Shown: one piece after another, positions 32,332-43,700 of the stretch | How positions within the stretch are numbered: the stretch's first letter is position 1 | Layout: the number at the start of each line of letters is the position of its first letter | The notes under the pieces: generated by a model | Told to the model about the DNA's origin: nothing | What the model saw: only the letters and a program-made list of their open reading frames with translations | The model's database searches: none | Program-made: the position numbers and the translations under genes | Assembly: GCA_900315245.1 (NCBI GenBank) | Contig: OMYJ01000001.1 | Span: 413,940-477,939 of the forward strand | Reading direction: 5' to 3' | DNA: 64,000 nucleotides | DNA from: an uncultured Bacteroidales bacterium | GTDB taxonomy: Bacteria > Bacteroidota > Bacteroidia > Bacteroidales > WCHB1-69

Positions 32332-33581
32332 CGGTGGAGGTCTTTCTCGATTTCAATGCGCAGCATGTTGAGGGCAGCATGGGCGGCCCGCTCGATAATC
32401 TGCTTACGACCGGTGTGCTTGCCGAAATGGAACTCCTTGGTCGTCAGTCGGGTGGGGGTGGCCACGGCCATCCAGACGGTACCCACGGGCTTTTCGGCCG
32501 TGCCGCCGTCGGGACCCGCGATGCCGGAGGTGGCCACGGCGTAATCGACATCCAGGAGATCCATCACGTTGAGGGCCATGTCGCTGACGACCGGCTCGCT
32601 CACTGCGCCGCGTTTCTTGAGGTTGTCCTCCCGAACATTGAGGATGTCGCGCTTCACCTGGTTACTGTAGGAGACCACGCTCCCTTGGAAATATTCGGAA
32701 CTTCCTGGTACAGAGGTAATCAAATGCGCGATAAAGCCGCCGGTGCAGCTTTCGGCGGTGGCCACGCGACGACCGCTCCCGCGCAGTAACTTGCCGATGA
32801 CGGCTTCCATCGGGATGTCCTCGTCGGCAAAGGTCAACGAGCCCACCTCGGCTTTGAGTTTCTCAAACTGCTGGTTCAGAGAAGATTGCAGTTCTTCGTT
32901 GTTGGTACCCGAAGCGGTCAGCCGCAGACGGATGATGCCCGGTTTCGGCAGGTAGGCCAACTTGATGTTTTCCGGCAATTGCGCCTCGAAGTCGGTGAGT
33001 TGGTCGGAGAGGTTGCTCTCACTGATGCCAGTGCATTGCAGTACTTTGTAGAGCACCGCGTGCTCGTGGTGGAAAATCTCCTGCAATCTTGGCAGAACCT
33101 CCTCACAGATAAGCTTTTCCATCTCGAATGGCACGCCGGGAAGGGCGACGAGGATCTTTCCGTCCTGCTCTATCCAGAGTCCCGGGGCGGTACCCAAGGT
33201 GTTTTTCAGTACGGTGCAGCCCGAAGGCACGTCGGCCTGGTGGCTGTTGGTCTCCGTGAGTTCCATCCCGCGGGCGGCGAAAATCTCGCGCACCCACTCC
33301 AAGGTCTGCTCGTCCACCACCAGTTCGCGGTGGAAGTAGTCGCAGATGACCTTTTTGGTGATGTCGTCGCGGGTGGGTCCGAGCCCGCCGGTGACCACAA
33401 TCAGGTTGGTTTTCGCAAATCCGTTCTCGATGGCGCTGCGGATGGCGCTCTCGTCGTCGCCGATGGTGACGCATTCTGTCATTTCGATGCCCGCCAGGGC
33501 CATCTGTTGCCCGATGAAGGCGGCGTTGGTGTTGATGACTTGTCCTAAGAGGAGTTCGTCTCCGATGTTGATGAGGATCAT
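32328..33581 (-). CDS. cinA: CinA-family protein (nicotinamide-nucleotide amidase)
   Basis: 417 residues. The N-terminal molybdopterin-binding-like (COG1058) domain has INIGDELLLGQVINTNAAFI and VVTGGLGPTRDDITK. The C-terminal amidase domain has VATAESCTGGFIAHLITSVP, GSSEYFQGSVVSYSN and YAVATSGIAGPDGGTAEKP. It deamidates NMN in pyridine-nucleotide recycling; the N-terminal domain has ADP-ribose pyrophosphatase activity in some homologues. It is full length and coupled to xerD. Confidence 0.94.
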   Translation of the reverse strand: MILINIGDELLLGQVINTNAAFIGQQMALAGIEMTECVTIGDDESAIRSAIENGFAKTNLIVVTGGLGPTRDDITKKVICDYFHRELVVDEQTLEWVREIFAARGMELTETNSHQADVPSGCTVLKNTLGTAPGLWIEQDGKILVALPGVPFEMEKLICEEVLPRLQEIFHHEHAVLYKVLQCTGISESNLSDQLTDFEAQLPENIKLAYLPKPGIIRLRLTASGTNNEELQSSLNQQFEKLKAEVGSLTFADEDIPMEAVIGKLLRGSGRRVATAESCTGGFIAHLITSVPGSSEYFQGSVVSYSNQVKRDILNVREDNLKKRGAVSEPVVSDMALNVMDLLDVDYAVATSGIAGPDGGTAEKPVGTVWMAVATPTRLTTKEFHFGKHTGRKQIIERAAHAALNMLRIEIEKDLHR

Positions 33582-33610
33582 TGGTTATTTTTTCTGATTA
33601 TTATTTTCTG

Positions 33611-33618
33611 CAAAGATA
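33611..33618 (-). promoter_or_regulatory. cinA-xerD promoter (-7 box)
   Basis: TATCTTTG on the minus strand, 29 bp before the cinA start codon. Confidence 0.55.
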
Positions 33619-33694
33619 CAACTTTTTCGTGTGTCCTTGAATAATTAATCACGCTATCTTCTTTCCCTATGGAGCGGGCAGATTAACTGCGGTT

Positions 33695-34525
33695 TCAATC
33701 TTCCTTGAATCTTATCCTTTCCGCCAACTGCACGAAATAGTCGTTTGACCAAATGGTGGTTTCCTCCCGGTTCTTCATAAACGGAATCACATCCTGTTTC
33801 ACCTGTTCGATGTTCGTGGAGGACAGTCGTTCTTTCAATCGTTCCAAGAAATCTTCCTTGCTCATTTCCAGTCCGTTGAACTGACGAGCTCGTTCTTGCA
33901 GATGGGCGAAATTCAACGGGACGCCATGGCGCACATACCACTCGAAGTCATACCAGTCGCGACCTTTCACGCGCTGTTTCCAGCTGCGGAAAAGCAGGGC
34001 ATGAAGTTTTCCGGCATACAGGTCGGACAATGTAAAACAGCGTACCATGAAGGAGAATGGTAAGAGCAGCAGCTTGTTCTCCGTCTGAAAATGCAACGGA
34101 GGATCGGTGTCCACCTCAATCTTGATTTTGATGCTCTTCTCCGTTTGAAAGGAGATGTCCACTACTTCGGTGTTGTCTTTTAGAAATGCGGACTCCACCT
34201 TGCCAAAAGTACGTTTCTCCTTCTTTTTGATTTCCACTTTACGGCCGAGTAAGGCAAATTCGTCCTCTATATAAGGCAAATACTTTTCGAAGCAAAAATT
34301 GCTGTCGGAGGCTGTCAAGGAGAAATCCATATCTTCGCTGAAGCGGTTCAGGCCATGGAAAATCCGCAGGCACGTGCCGCCGTAGAACGCGGCCGTGTCA
34401 AAGAAACCTCCTCTATACAATCCGGCCAGCACCACTTGCTGGTTGATTTCATATTTGGCGTTCCGTTGTTGCTGGTCGGTGGTCAAGTCGTATTCCGAGA
34501 GCATGCTTTGGTAGATATCATTCAT
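33695..34525 (-). CDS. AbiEii-type nucleotidyltransferase toxin
   Basis: About 276 residues from the ATG at 34525, which overlaps the antitoxin gene by 8 nt; another ATG 18 nt upstream is possible. The polymerase-beta-like active site is GGTCLRIFHGLNRFSEDMDF (G-G-T ... D-x-D near residue 50-70), followed by LSDLYAGKLHALLFR and GRDWYDFEWYV, the second and third blocks of the AbiEii/MenT family. Family members transfer nucleotides to tRNA or other targets and arrest growth, acting in phage defence. Toxicity and target here are inferred. Confidence 0.9.
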   Translation of the reverse strand: MNDIYQSMLSEYDLTTDQQQRNAKYEINQQVVLAGLYRGGFFDTAAFYGGTCLRIFHGLNRFSEDMDFSLTASDSNFCFEKYLPYIEDEFALLGRKVEIKKKEKRTFGKVESAFLKDNTEVVDISFQTEKSIKIKIEVDTDPPLHFQTENKLLLLPFSFMVRCFTLSDLYAGKLHALLFRSWKQRVKGRDWYDFEWYVRHGVPLNFAHLQERARQFNGLEMSKEDFLERLKERLSSTNIEQVKQDVIPFMKNREETTIWSNDYFVQLAERIRFKED

Positions 34526-35144
34526 TTTCAAGAATTTTTGCAATGAGATTCAATGTATTGGTCTTCTTTCCAGTGGCAGCACACTGGCGGATTATGTCGG
34601 GATTCATTTCACCGAAAGCTTCCATGTCGAGGCGAAGATCTTGTTCGAGAAACCCCAAGCACTCTTTCTGATAACGGAGGTTCAATCCTGAAGTGTGCAC
34701 AATCAAGTCGCAAAGAGCTTTCTCGGGAGATGCCACTACAAAGTATGCCTCACCCGTCTGCTGTTGGGTGAGTCCGATACTGAAATAGTCTGCTGGACAA
34801 TTAAGGTAGCGGAAAACGCCAAAACGGTTCTCGAAACTCCGGCTGTGCTTGACTGTAAACGACTGCATTTCCTGAACGGCTTCGGGGATTAGTCCATAAT
34901 AGCGCAGCGCAGAGAGCATCGACACATAGGATGGACCATACAAATGATTGGCTATCAATTCGGTGGAAATTGGTACATCGCTTACTTGCGGGTTGACGAC
35001 ATAAAGACCGCGCTTAAGACGTATAATTTCCTCCTTCTTTTCCAACAATCTGATTTTCTGCGATTTGCCTACAACATTGGGATAAAGGTTTCCTATCACA
35101 GTGCTGCTCACAGGGATATTTCGTAAAACTTTCAAATGATTCAT
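34518..35144 (-). CDS. AbiEi-type antitoxin
   Basis: 208 residues. The N-terminal winged-helix region (about 1-55) has KIRLLEKKEEIIRLKRGLYV, typical of AbiEi_4-type regulators ('I-x-RL-x-RGLY'). A C-terminal antitoxin domain follows with YVSMLSALRYYGLIPEAV and VASPEKALCDLIV. In type IV AbiE systems this protein represses its own promoter and counters the toxin without binding it. The order antitoxin then toxin with overlap is canonical. The promoter -7 box ends only 4 nt before the start codon. Confidence 0.9.
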   Translation of the reverse strand: MNHLKVLRNIPVSSTVIGNLYPNVVGKSQKIRLLEKKEEIIRLKRGLYVVNPQVSDVPISTELIANHLYGPSYVSMLSALRYYGLIPEAVQEMQSFTVKHSRSFENRFGVFRYLNCPADYFSIGLTQQQTGEAYFVVASPEKALCDLIVHTSGLNLRYQKECLGFLEQDLRLDMEAFGEMNPDIIRQCAATGKKTNTLNLIAKILENE

Positions 35145-35148
35145 GCCG

Positions 35149-35156
35149 CAAAAATA
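35149..35156 (-). promoter_or_regulatory. AbiE operon promoter (-7 box)
   Basis: TATTTTTG on the minus strand, 4 nt from the antitoxin ATG: the same spacing as at 20789-20796. Predicts a leaderless or nearly leaderless mRNA. Confidence 0.6.
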
Positions 35157-35224
35157 GAAAAATTCGGAACACTACGGCATGTTTCATATATTTTTCTGTA
35201 CGAAATTTTGCATTACAAATTCCA

Positions 35225-35443
35225 TCACCTCCTCACTATCTTCCTCACCACGCTCACCCCTCGCTCGAAGTTGATCTTCACGAGGTATGTGCCGGAGGGA
35301 TAGGGCGAGAGGTCGATTTCGGGTACGTCCGTGCCGTGGGGCGAATCCAGGAGGGTGGCCAGTTTGCGGCCCTGGAGGTCGAGCAGCTTTTGGATTGAGC
35401 TTTTTCTCCATTTACTCCAACAATGGTTTGTTTTTCTCACCAA
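35225..35443 (-). pseudogene. Remnant of a T9SS cargo gene (C-terminal sorting domain only)
   Basis: The last ~55 codons read LLDLQGRKLATLLD, IDLSPYPSGTYLVKIN and GVSVVRKIVRR, the second half of a type A sorting domain. No signal peptide, no passenger domain and no usual PNP motif precede it. The frame upstream quickly becomes nonsense, and a promoter-like TACTTTTG sits where the gene body should be. It is best read as the 3' stub of a deleted secreted-protein gene. Confidence 0.65.
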
Positions 35444-35448
35444 AAGTA
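35441..35448 (-). promoter_or_regulatory. Promoter-like -7 box next to the T9SS remnant
   Basis: TACTTTTG on the minus strand overlapping the 5' end of the remnant's open frame. It could be the promoter of the lost gene brought next to its tail by a deletion. Confidence 0.4.
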
Positions 35449-35499
35449 CACATTTTTATTTTTATATATCTTCGGTGTGATATTCAAAATTATTTCTCC

Positions 35500-35536
35500 A
35501 CAAAAAAGACCCCAACGGATTTCTCCGAAGGGGTCT
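35500..35536 (-). terminator. guaA terminator
   Basis: AGACCCC (35507-35513) pairs with GGGGTCT (35530-35536), with an inner CGGA/TCCG stem beyond a small internal loop. On the minus strand a run of six T follows (35502-35507). Lies 30 bp after the guaA stop. Confidence 0.8.
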
Positions 35537-35565
35537 CTGTGGCAAAGTATCAACTTTCCCCATTT

Positions 35566-37086
<1,521 letters not shown>

Positions 37087-37111
37087 CGTTATATTTTCCA
37101 AAAATGAGGTG

Positions 37112-37119
37112 CAAAAATA
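37112..37119 (-). promoter_or_regulatory. guaA promoter (-7 box)
   Basis: TATTTTTG on the minus strand, 25 bp before the guaA ATG. It begins one base after the T-run of the upstream gene's terminator. Confidence 0.65.
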
Positions 37120-37120
37120 C

Positions 37121-37153
37121 AAAAAAAGGCGGTGCAATTTGTAAGCACCGCCT
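37121..37153 (-). terminator. Terminator of the M16 peptidase gene
   Basis: AGGCGGTGC (37127-37135) pairs with GCACCGCCT (37145-37153). On the minus strand the stem is followed by seven T (37121-37127). Only 20 bp after the M16 stop and directly abutting the guaA promoter. Confidence 0.88.
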
Positions 37154-37173
37154 AATTTTCTTAGAATTGACTA

Positions 37174-40008
37174 TTAATGTTGCATCGTGGTCGGATGCAT
37201 GTCAGCACGGGTGTAGATTTCGGGTTTGAAGTATTTCTTCATGAACTCGACCATCTCTTTCTTAGTGACCGAATTGACAATATTATCGTATTCGGAAGGA
37301 TTGACAATAGGATCGTCTTGGGTGACCTTTCCGCTGATGAAGCTGAGCCAGAAGCGGTTGGTTTGGATGTTCTTGGCGCGGGTGCTGAGCATCTGCTTCT
37401 TCACCAGTTCCATCGTTTTCTTATCCGGACCTTTGGCTTTGAAGTCGTTGAGAATCTTCAAGCTGGCATCGGCGAGCTTGTCGGTTTTCACAGGATCGCA
37501 ACCCAGGAGAATCATCAAGGTCATCTCAGGATGAGGGAGTTTGCTGGCGCCCATCTGCACCATCGGGGAATAGACATCGCCCATTTTTTCGCGCACGATG
37601 CGCACAAATTGGATGTCCAAAGCCTCACCGATCATGTCGGCGATGATGGAGTTGCGGTAATTCCAGTCAATCGGGTTGGTGATATACATGCCCATCCAAC
37701 CTTGTTCCTCAGTACCGGCATAAACGGTTTGCGTGGTGGCCTTGTCGGGACGCGGTTTCAAGACGCTGAGGTTGAATTTTTCTTTGTTTTTCGGATCGGT
37801 CTTCATTGAACCGAGATAGAGTTCCACGAATTCCTTCATTTCCTTTTCGTCGTAGTTGCCCACGAAGAAGAAGTTGAAATCGGCGGGATTGGAGAAACGT
37901 TCTTTGTAAATTTCAACGGCACGATCGAAGTTCGCTTGGCTCAGATATTCGTCATCAAAGGAAAACATCTGTTTCATGTAAGGATCGTAGTTATAGGCTG
38001 CTTCCAGGAATTTGCCCAAATACTTGTACATCGGCTGTGCGGTGATCATCTTGAGCTGCTCTTTCGTCTCTTGCATCACCAATTCAAAAGCGTTCGGATC
38101 GATACGCGGGTTGGTGAAGAAAGCATTGAGGTACTGGAAGAAGAACTCCAAGTCTTTCGGAGAAGATGAGCCGGAGAAACCTTCGCTTAAGAGATTGATG
38201 TCAGGAGAAACACCCACGTTTTTACCTTTCATCTTCTTCATCAAGGAGTTGTAATCAATATTAGCGATACCGCCACGGTCAATGATTTCAGCGGCGAAAT
38301 CGGCGGAAGCAAGATCCTTCACACCATAAAGTGATTTACCGCCCTTACTGCTGGCACTGAACAGGATTTCATCGTTCTTATAGTCGGTTTTCTTCAGATA
38401 GACAGTGATGCCATTGGAGAGTGTCCACTTTTCGGCACCCACAGCCTCGATTTTTTCCACTGAGGTGATTTTGCCGGGTTTCAGGGATCCCTTTTCCAAA
38501 ATTTCCTGATCCTTATAGGTGTCAACGTAAGGTTTCACATTGGCTAATGATTTGTCTTTCAGGATGGAAAGAATCTCGTCCTTGGACGGAACTTTCACAC
38601 CGTCTTTTTCAGGAGCGGTGATGATGGCCACCATATTGTCTTCCGTAACCCAATCCTTGGCCAATGCGTTGACTTCATCCAAAGTGATGCCTTCAATCAG
38701 CTTCTTGGCGTAGGTGTTCTCACGTTTTGCACCCGGGATGGGGTCTTGACGCAGGAAGTTATTGATGTATTGTGAAGCAAAACGGGCGGATTCAGTTTTA
38801 TCGACCTCCTTGGCTGCCTTGTCATAATTCTCTAAAAGTTCCTCTTTGGCACGGTCAAGTTCGGTTTGCAGGAAACCATGTTTCAGCACGCGGTAGTCCT
38901 CTTGCAGGATCACACGCAATGCCTCAGGAATGCGGTTTTCCTTGGCCATGGCTTCCATGGCATACGCATCGGTGTTGCCAATGAAATCGCCATAACCGCC
39001 ACTAGCACCCAAGAACGGGCATTTCGGATCTTGCGTCATTTCAGAGAAACGGGCATCCAACATGGTGTTGTAGAGATCAATGCAAAGTTGCTGACGGAAA
39101 TCACCAATGGTCTTCATCGGGGCGTGTTTGTGCTTGCGGATGAGCTCCACTTGGCTACCAGTAGCTTCCTTATCGGTGCAGACAGCCACAAGCGGCTCCT
39201 TGTTGGCACCAATGCCGTAAATCTCTTTCTTGCGAGGGTTCTGCTTGGCGGGGATGTTGCCGAACATCGTCTTGATCTTGTCTTCCACAACTTTCACGTC
39301 AATGTCACCAACCACGATAACAGCCTGCAAATCAGGACGGTACCAATCATGATAGAAATCCTTGATCACTTGGTAGTCAAAAGTTTGCAGAATATCGAGC
39401 TTACCGATAGGCATACGGTCGGCGTAACGGGAGTCCTTCATGAGGATCGGCCAGTACTCCTTGCGCATACGGTCGTCGGCACCGAGACCGAGGCGGTATT
39501 CCTCGATGATGACACCGCGCTCTTCGTCAATCTCCTTGTTGTCATAGAGCAGACCGGCGGCCCAGCCACGGAGAATCTTGAGGCCGAGGTCGATGTTGTT
39601 GGGATCGTCGAGCGGCATGGGGATCATATAGACTGTCTCGTCGAAGCTGGTGTAGGCGTTGAGGTCGGCACCGAACACCACACCCTTGCTGCGCAGGTGG
39701 TCAACCACGCTGTTGCTCGGGAAACCTTCGATACCGTTGAAAGCCATGTGCTCGGTGAAGTGCGCCAAGCCCTGTTGGTTGTCGTTCTCCTGGTTGGAGC
39801 CGGCGTTCACGGCGAGACGGAACTCCACACGGTCCTTCGGATAAGAGTTTTTACGAATGTAGTAGGTCAAGCCGTTGTCCAACTTGCCAATGGTCACATT
39901 GGGATCCGCTTTGATGGGATCGTTCAGGTTCAGGTCGCCTTTCTGCTGCTGTGCGAAAACGGTCAACGCACAAGCCAAGGCCATCAAAAACAAAAATACT
40001 TTTTTCAT
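37174..40008 (-). CDS. M16-family zinc metallopeptidase, secreted
   Basis: 944 residues with a signal peptide (1-19, ending LTVFAQ). The first M16 domain has the inverted zinc motif HFTEH (H83, E86, H87), with the third ligand in EERGVIIEEYR about 75 residues later. A second, inactive M16 domain follows after ~510 (KIEAVGAEKWTLSNGITVYL, then REKMGDVYSPMVQMGAS near the end). This two-domain, pitrilysin-like form is common in the Bacteroidota periplasm and degrades small proteins or peptides. A terminator follows at once. A long antisense frame on the plus strand is a codon-bias artefact. Confidence 0.92.
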   Translation of the reverse strand: MKKVFLFLMALACALTVFAQQQKGDLNLNDPIKADPNVTIGKLDNGLTYYIRKNSYPKDRVEFRLAVNAGSNQENDNQQGLAHFTEHMAFNGIEGFPSNSVVDHLRSKGVVFGADLNAYTSFDETVYMIPMPLDDPNNIDLGLKILRGWAAGLLYDNKEIDEERGVIIEEYRLGLGADDRMRKEYWPILMKDSRYADRMPIGKLDILQTFDYQVIKDFYHDWYRPDLQAVIVVGDIDVKVVEDKIKTMFGNIPAKQNPRKKEIYGIGANKEPLVAVCTDKEATGSQVELIRKHKHAPMKTIGDFRQQLCIDLYNTMLDARFSEMTQDPKCPFLGASGGYGDFIGNTDAYAMEAMAKENRIPEALRVILQEDYRVLKHGFLQTELDRAKEELLENYDKAAKEVDKTESARFASQYINNFLRQDPIPGAKRENTYAKKLIEGITLDEVNALAKDWVTEDNMVAIITAPEKDGVKVPSKDEILSILKDKSLANVKPYVDTYKDQEILEKGSLKPGKITSVEKIEAVGAEKWTLSNGITVYLKKTDYKNDEILFSASSKGGKSLYGVKDLASADFAAEIIDRGGIANIDYNSLMKKMKGKNVGVSPDINLLSEGFSGSSSPKDLEFFFQYLNAFFTNPRIDPNAFELVMQETKEQLKMITAQPMYKYLGKFLEAAYNYDPYMKQMFSFDDEYLSQANFDRAVEIYKERFSNPADFNFFFVGNYDEKEMKEFVELYLGSMKTDPKNKEKFNLSVLKPRPDKATTQTVYAGTEEQGWMGMYITNPIDWNYRNSIIADMIGEALDIQFVRIVREKMGDVYSPMVQMGASKLPHPEMTLMILLGCDPVKTDKLADASLKILNDFKAKGPDKKTMELVKKQMLSTRAKNIQTNRFWLSFISGKVTQDDPIVNPSEYDNIVNSVTKKEMVEFMKKYFKPEIYTRADMHPTTMQH

Positions 40009-40105
40009 AAATGTTTGTTTTATAAATAATTATAGTTTATCCTTTGATGATTTTCTTTTTAGACGCAAAAATTGCAGAATAACTACAAAATTTTTAAATC
40101 GGCGG

Positions 40106-40113
40106 CAAAGATA
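40106..40113 (-). promoter_or_regulatory. M16 peptidase promoter (-7 box)
   Basis: TATCTTTG on the minus strand, giving a leader of about 90 nt before 40008. Confidence 0.5.
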
Positions 40114-40167
40114 CTATTTTTTAGGCAATAGCAGTATAGAGGTAATTTTCAAAAGTACAATAGTTTA

Positions 40168-40194
40168 AGTTGAAACCTGAAACCTGAAACAAAG
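40168..40194. repeat. Heptamer array (TGAAACC word)
   Basis: Three 7-bp units (TTGAAAC, then CTGAAAC twice) between the divergent M16 and purE promoters. One of two arrays not located 3' of a gene. Confidence 0.55.
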
Positions 40195-40211
40195 GCATCG
40201 GGAATTTTTAT

Positions 40212-40219
40212 TACTTTTG
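40212..40219 (+). promoter_or_regulatory. purE promoter (-7 box)
   Basis: TACTTTTG, 23 bp before the purE ATG. Confidence 0.6.
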
Positions 40220-40242
40220 CCACCGAATTTAAAACAAATAAC

Positions 40243-40749
40243 ATGCAACCTATTGTAAGTATTATCATGGGCAGCACCTCCGACCTTCCGGTGATGGAGG
40301 CCGCCTGCAAATTTTTTGACAGTCAGGAAATTCCGTTTGAAATGTTGGCTTTGTCGGCGCACCGCACGCCCGATGAGGTGGCCGAATACGCCAAAAACGC
40401 CCATCAGCGTGGCATCAAGGTGATTATCGCCGGCGCGGGCATGGCCGCCCACCTGCCGGGTGTGATTGCCGCCATGACCCCGCTGCCAGTCATCGGCGTA
40501 CCCATCAAGTCGTCGCTCGAGGGCATGGACGCCGCCCTCGCTATGCTGCAGATGCCTCCGGGAATCCCCGTGGCCACCGTCGCCATCAACGGCGCACAAA
40601 ACGCCGCCATCCTCGCCCTGCAGATGCTCAGCGTCAACAATCCCGAAATGCTGGATAAAGTGCTGGCATTCAAACAGAACCTTAAGCAGAAAATCGTAAA
40701 GGCCAACGCCGACCTGTCCGAAATCTCCTACAAATTCAAAACAAATTAG
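40243..40749 (+). CDS. purE: N5-carboxyaminoimidazole ribonucleotide mutase
   Basis: 168 residues. Class I PurE, purine synthesis step 6b. Active-site blocks are [15 protein letters not shown] (N-terminus), [14 protein letters not shown] (His), [20 protein letters not shown] and [20 protein letters not shown], then [20 protein letters not shown]. The partner purK is not adjacent. The stop codon TAG is the first base triplet of a TTAGCTA-type heptamer array. Confidence 0.96.
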   Translation: MQPIVSIIMGSTSDLPVMEAACKFFDSQEIPFEMLALSAHRTPDEVAEYAKNAHQRGIKVIIAGAGMAAHLPGVIAAMTPLPVIGVPIKSSLEGMDAALAMLQMPPGIPVATVAINGAQNAAILALQMLSVNNPEMLDKVLAFKQNLKQKIVKANADLSEISYKFKTN

Positions 40750-40790
40750 CTATTAGCTATTGGCTATAAACCATTAACCTACTAACCCTA
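40745..40790. repeat. Heptamer array (TTAGCTA word) starting at the purE stop
   Basis: TTAGCTA twice, TTGGCTA once, then diverged ACCATTA/ACCTACT-like units in the same register, ending just before the next start codon at 40793. Confidence 0.65.
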
Positions 40791-40792
40791 CC

Positions 40793-43700
40793 ATGCTCAC
40801 GGTCTATTCCGCCTCTGCCGGCTCCGGGAAAACCTACAACCTGGTGTTCGACTATATCGCCACATGTCTCAAAAATCATGTGCCCGCATTCCTGCGCGAC
40901 AAGCAGAACTACTCTTGTCGGTCTTGCACGGGTTACAAGCAGATTTTGGCGATAACGTTCACCAACAATGCCGGCTCGGAAATGAAGGAGCGCGTGGTGA
41001 GGCAGCTAAACCGGCTCGCCTTTGCCCAAAGCGTGTCAGACCTGAACGCCAACGACTTCAACAACCTCTGTAACAAAATTTTCGGTGAAGACAACATGCT
41101 TTCTCCGGAAGAGTGTTTCACGTTTGTCCAAAAGACTTCTAAAGCTCTGCTCTACAATATTTTATACGATTACGCCTGCTTCAGCATCACCACTATTGAC
41201 AGCTTCATCCAGCGCGTGATCCGTTCCTCTGCCCTCTACCTCAACCTCAGCATGAACTATGCCGTGCAAATCCACCTGACGGATTTCTTCCGCATGGCTA
41301 TCGAGCAGTATATCTGCGATTTAACCAACAATAACCAACAACTCAACGTGGTGGTGAAGGAGCTGGAGCAAGAGATGGAGGATAAAGGCAATGCCAATAT
41401 CAACCGTTTCCTGATGCAGGGACTTGGCGTCCTTTACTACGATACGGAGAAAAGCCATCCCCACATCAAAAACATTCCGGAAATAGAAGAGTTGGAAAAG
41501 GTTGTGGATCAGTGGAAGCAAAACTGCCGACACATTCAGGAACAATGTAAAATCGACACAAAAGATCTTGTAAAACAAGCACTTGCTATTTTTGAAGAAG
41601 CTGAAAAAGAGGATCTTCACCCCAATGGGACGTATAATTGGGACAAGCATATTGCGCGCATCGCGGAAGATCCGTTCAACTTGGAAAAAGGCTTTGAAAC
41701 AAGCAAGTGTTTGCAGGAAATGGACGAAAAGAAAGTCTTTTCCGCGCCCAAAAAGGGTGGAAAGGCCGAGAAAGAGAGAAAAGAGAGTTTGAGGGCAGAA
41801 TTTTCCGAACAAGTGAAAGATGTTTTCTCGCAAATCCAAAAAATCGTAATAGATTATGCGAAAGACTTTTTCACCTACTATGTTTTGGCTAAAAACGCTA
41901 ACCGCCTTTTGGTGTTGACCGCCTTGCAGCAGCATATTGAAACCATCAAGGAACAAACCGATTCCTTCTTTCTGTCGGAAAGCAACCCGCTGTTGAACGA
42001 TGCCATTTCCGATTCCAACGGGGATCCGCTTTTTGAGAAGCTGAGTTTTTTCCGGCATTTCTTCATCGATGAATTCCAGGACACCTCCCTGATGCAGTGG
42101 CAGGACTTAAAGCCGCTGATTTTGGAAGCTTTGAGTGAAAATGGGAATGTCATCCTTTTTGGCGATGTGAAACAGTCCATCTACCGTTTCCGCAACGGTG
42201 ATGTGGAACTTTTCTACCATCTGTCGGATTATGACCGAATTGAGAACACTCCTGCGGAAAGGGATATATTCACCCTGTTGAAAGGCAAGTCGGATTACCG
42301 CTCCATCCCTTTGAAAACCAACTACCGCTCACAATCGTCGGTGATAGAGTTCAACAACCGATTCTTCCAATTTTACGCGGAAACGTTGGACAAAACCGAC
42401 TATTACAGAGATGTGGAGCAGTTCGTCAATCCCTTGAAAACTGGCGGATTGGTTCAGATTTTTGGTTATAACAAACAGGATTACAAAGACATACATCAAG
42501 TTTGGCCAGAATGCTCTGAGGATTTTTTTGAGAATGTATATAAGAAATTGAAACCGGAGGAGGCGGAACTGCTGTATGCCGTCAAGGATGCGAAACAGCG
42601 CGGTTATGCTTACGGCGATATGGCGGTGCTGCTCAGCGGTAGGGCGAAATGCAAAGCGTTTGCACAATGTTTGCTCCAGGCGGATGTCCCTGTTATCACC
42701 ACCGAATCGCTCCAACTCTGTGATAATTTGAGTGTTAACTTGCTAATCAGCACATTGCGATTGATGATAAATCCGAAGGACAAATTGGTGCAAACTACCA
42801 TTTTACACTTCTTCTGCACCAAGTATCATCAGGATTTTCATGCCGCATTGCTCAAAAACACAGAAAGCGATTTTCATGCTGTTTTGAACGAACTGTTTCC
42901 GAGTCAGGACTTTTCGCATAATTTAGCAGGTTGGGCACAGAGTCCGTTCCTTTTAACCATGAAAGACATGGTCCGATACTACCAGTTTGACGACAGCGAA
43001 GATCCTTTTATTGCGGATTTTCTGGATTTGGTACATGAATACGGGAAATCCCAGACGGCTTCCGTTTCAGCTTTTTTAACATGGTGGGATGATTTAAATA
43101 GTTATAGTGAGACTATTCCGCGACTCACTCTTTCTGGAAAGTCTGATGCTGTGCAACTGATGACCATTCATGCTTCCAAAGGAATGGAATTTCCTGTGGT
43201 GATCACCCACTGTAGCGCATCCAATTCCCGTGAATCCTATTACTGGGTGAATGATGCACGAAGTCAGAAAAGCTGTTATGTGAAGCATGAAAAAAACATG
43301 AAGTACTCTGATTTTCAAGAAGATTATGATGCTGAAGAAGATAAGAAAAACCTTGACAGTCTTAATCTCTGGTATGTGGATTTCACTCGTGCCCGCGATA
43401 TGCTCTACCTTTTAGTCGAATTCCCCGAAAGTAAGGACAACAAGAAGAAAGAAGACGAAAAAACGAACATCAAAAATATTTTACAGAAATTTGTAAAAAA
43501 TTCTGAGAACGCTATTTCCGACAATCAAAACCACATTTTCCATTACGGTGATTTTGAATGGCAGAAACCGACTAAAGAATCTAATAATCAGCCTAAAAAC
43601 TCAAACCTTCAGGTATGCTGTTCTAACTTGACTTTCTGCGAGAACGAGTCCATCAATGTCAACCTTTCAGCAACAAACACCGAATCGCAAGATCTCGGTA

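Noticed and set aside
38866..40029. 387-codon open frame opposite the M16 peptidase
   Set aside because: No recognisable motifs; complete overlap with a clear peptidase gene.
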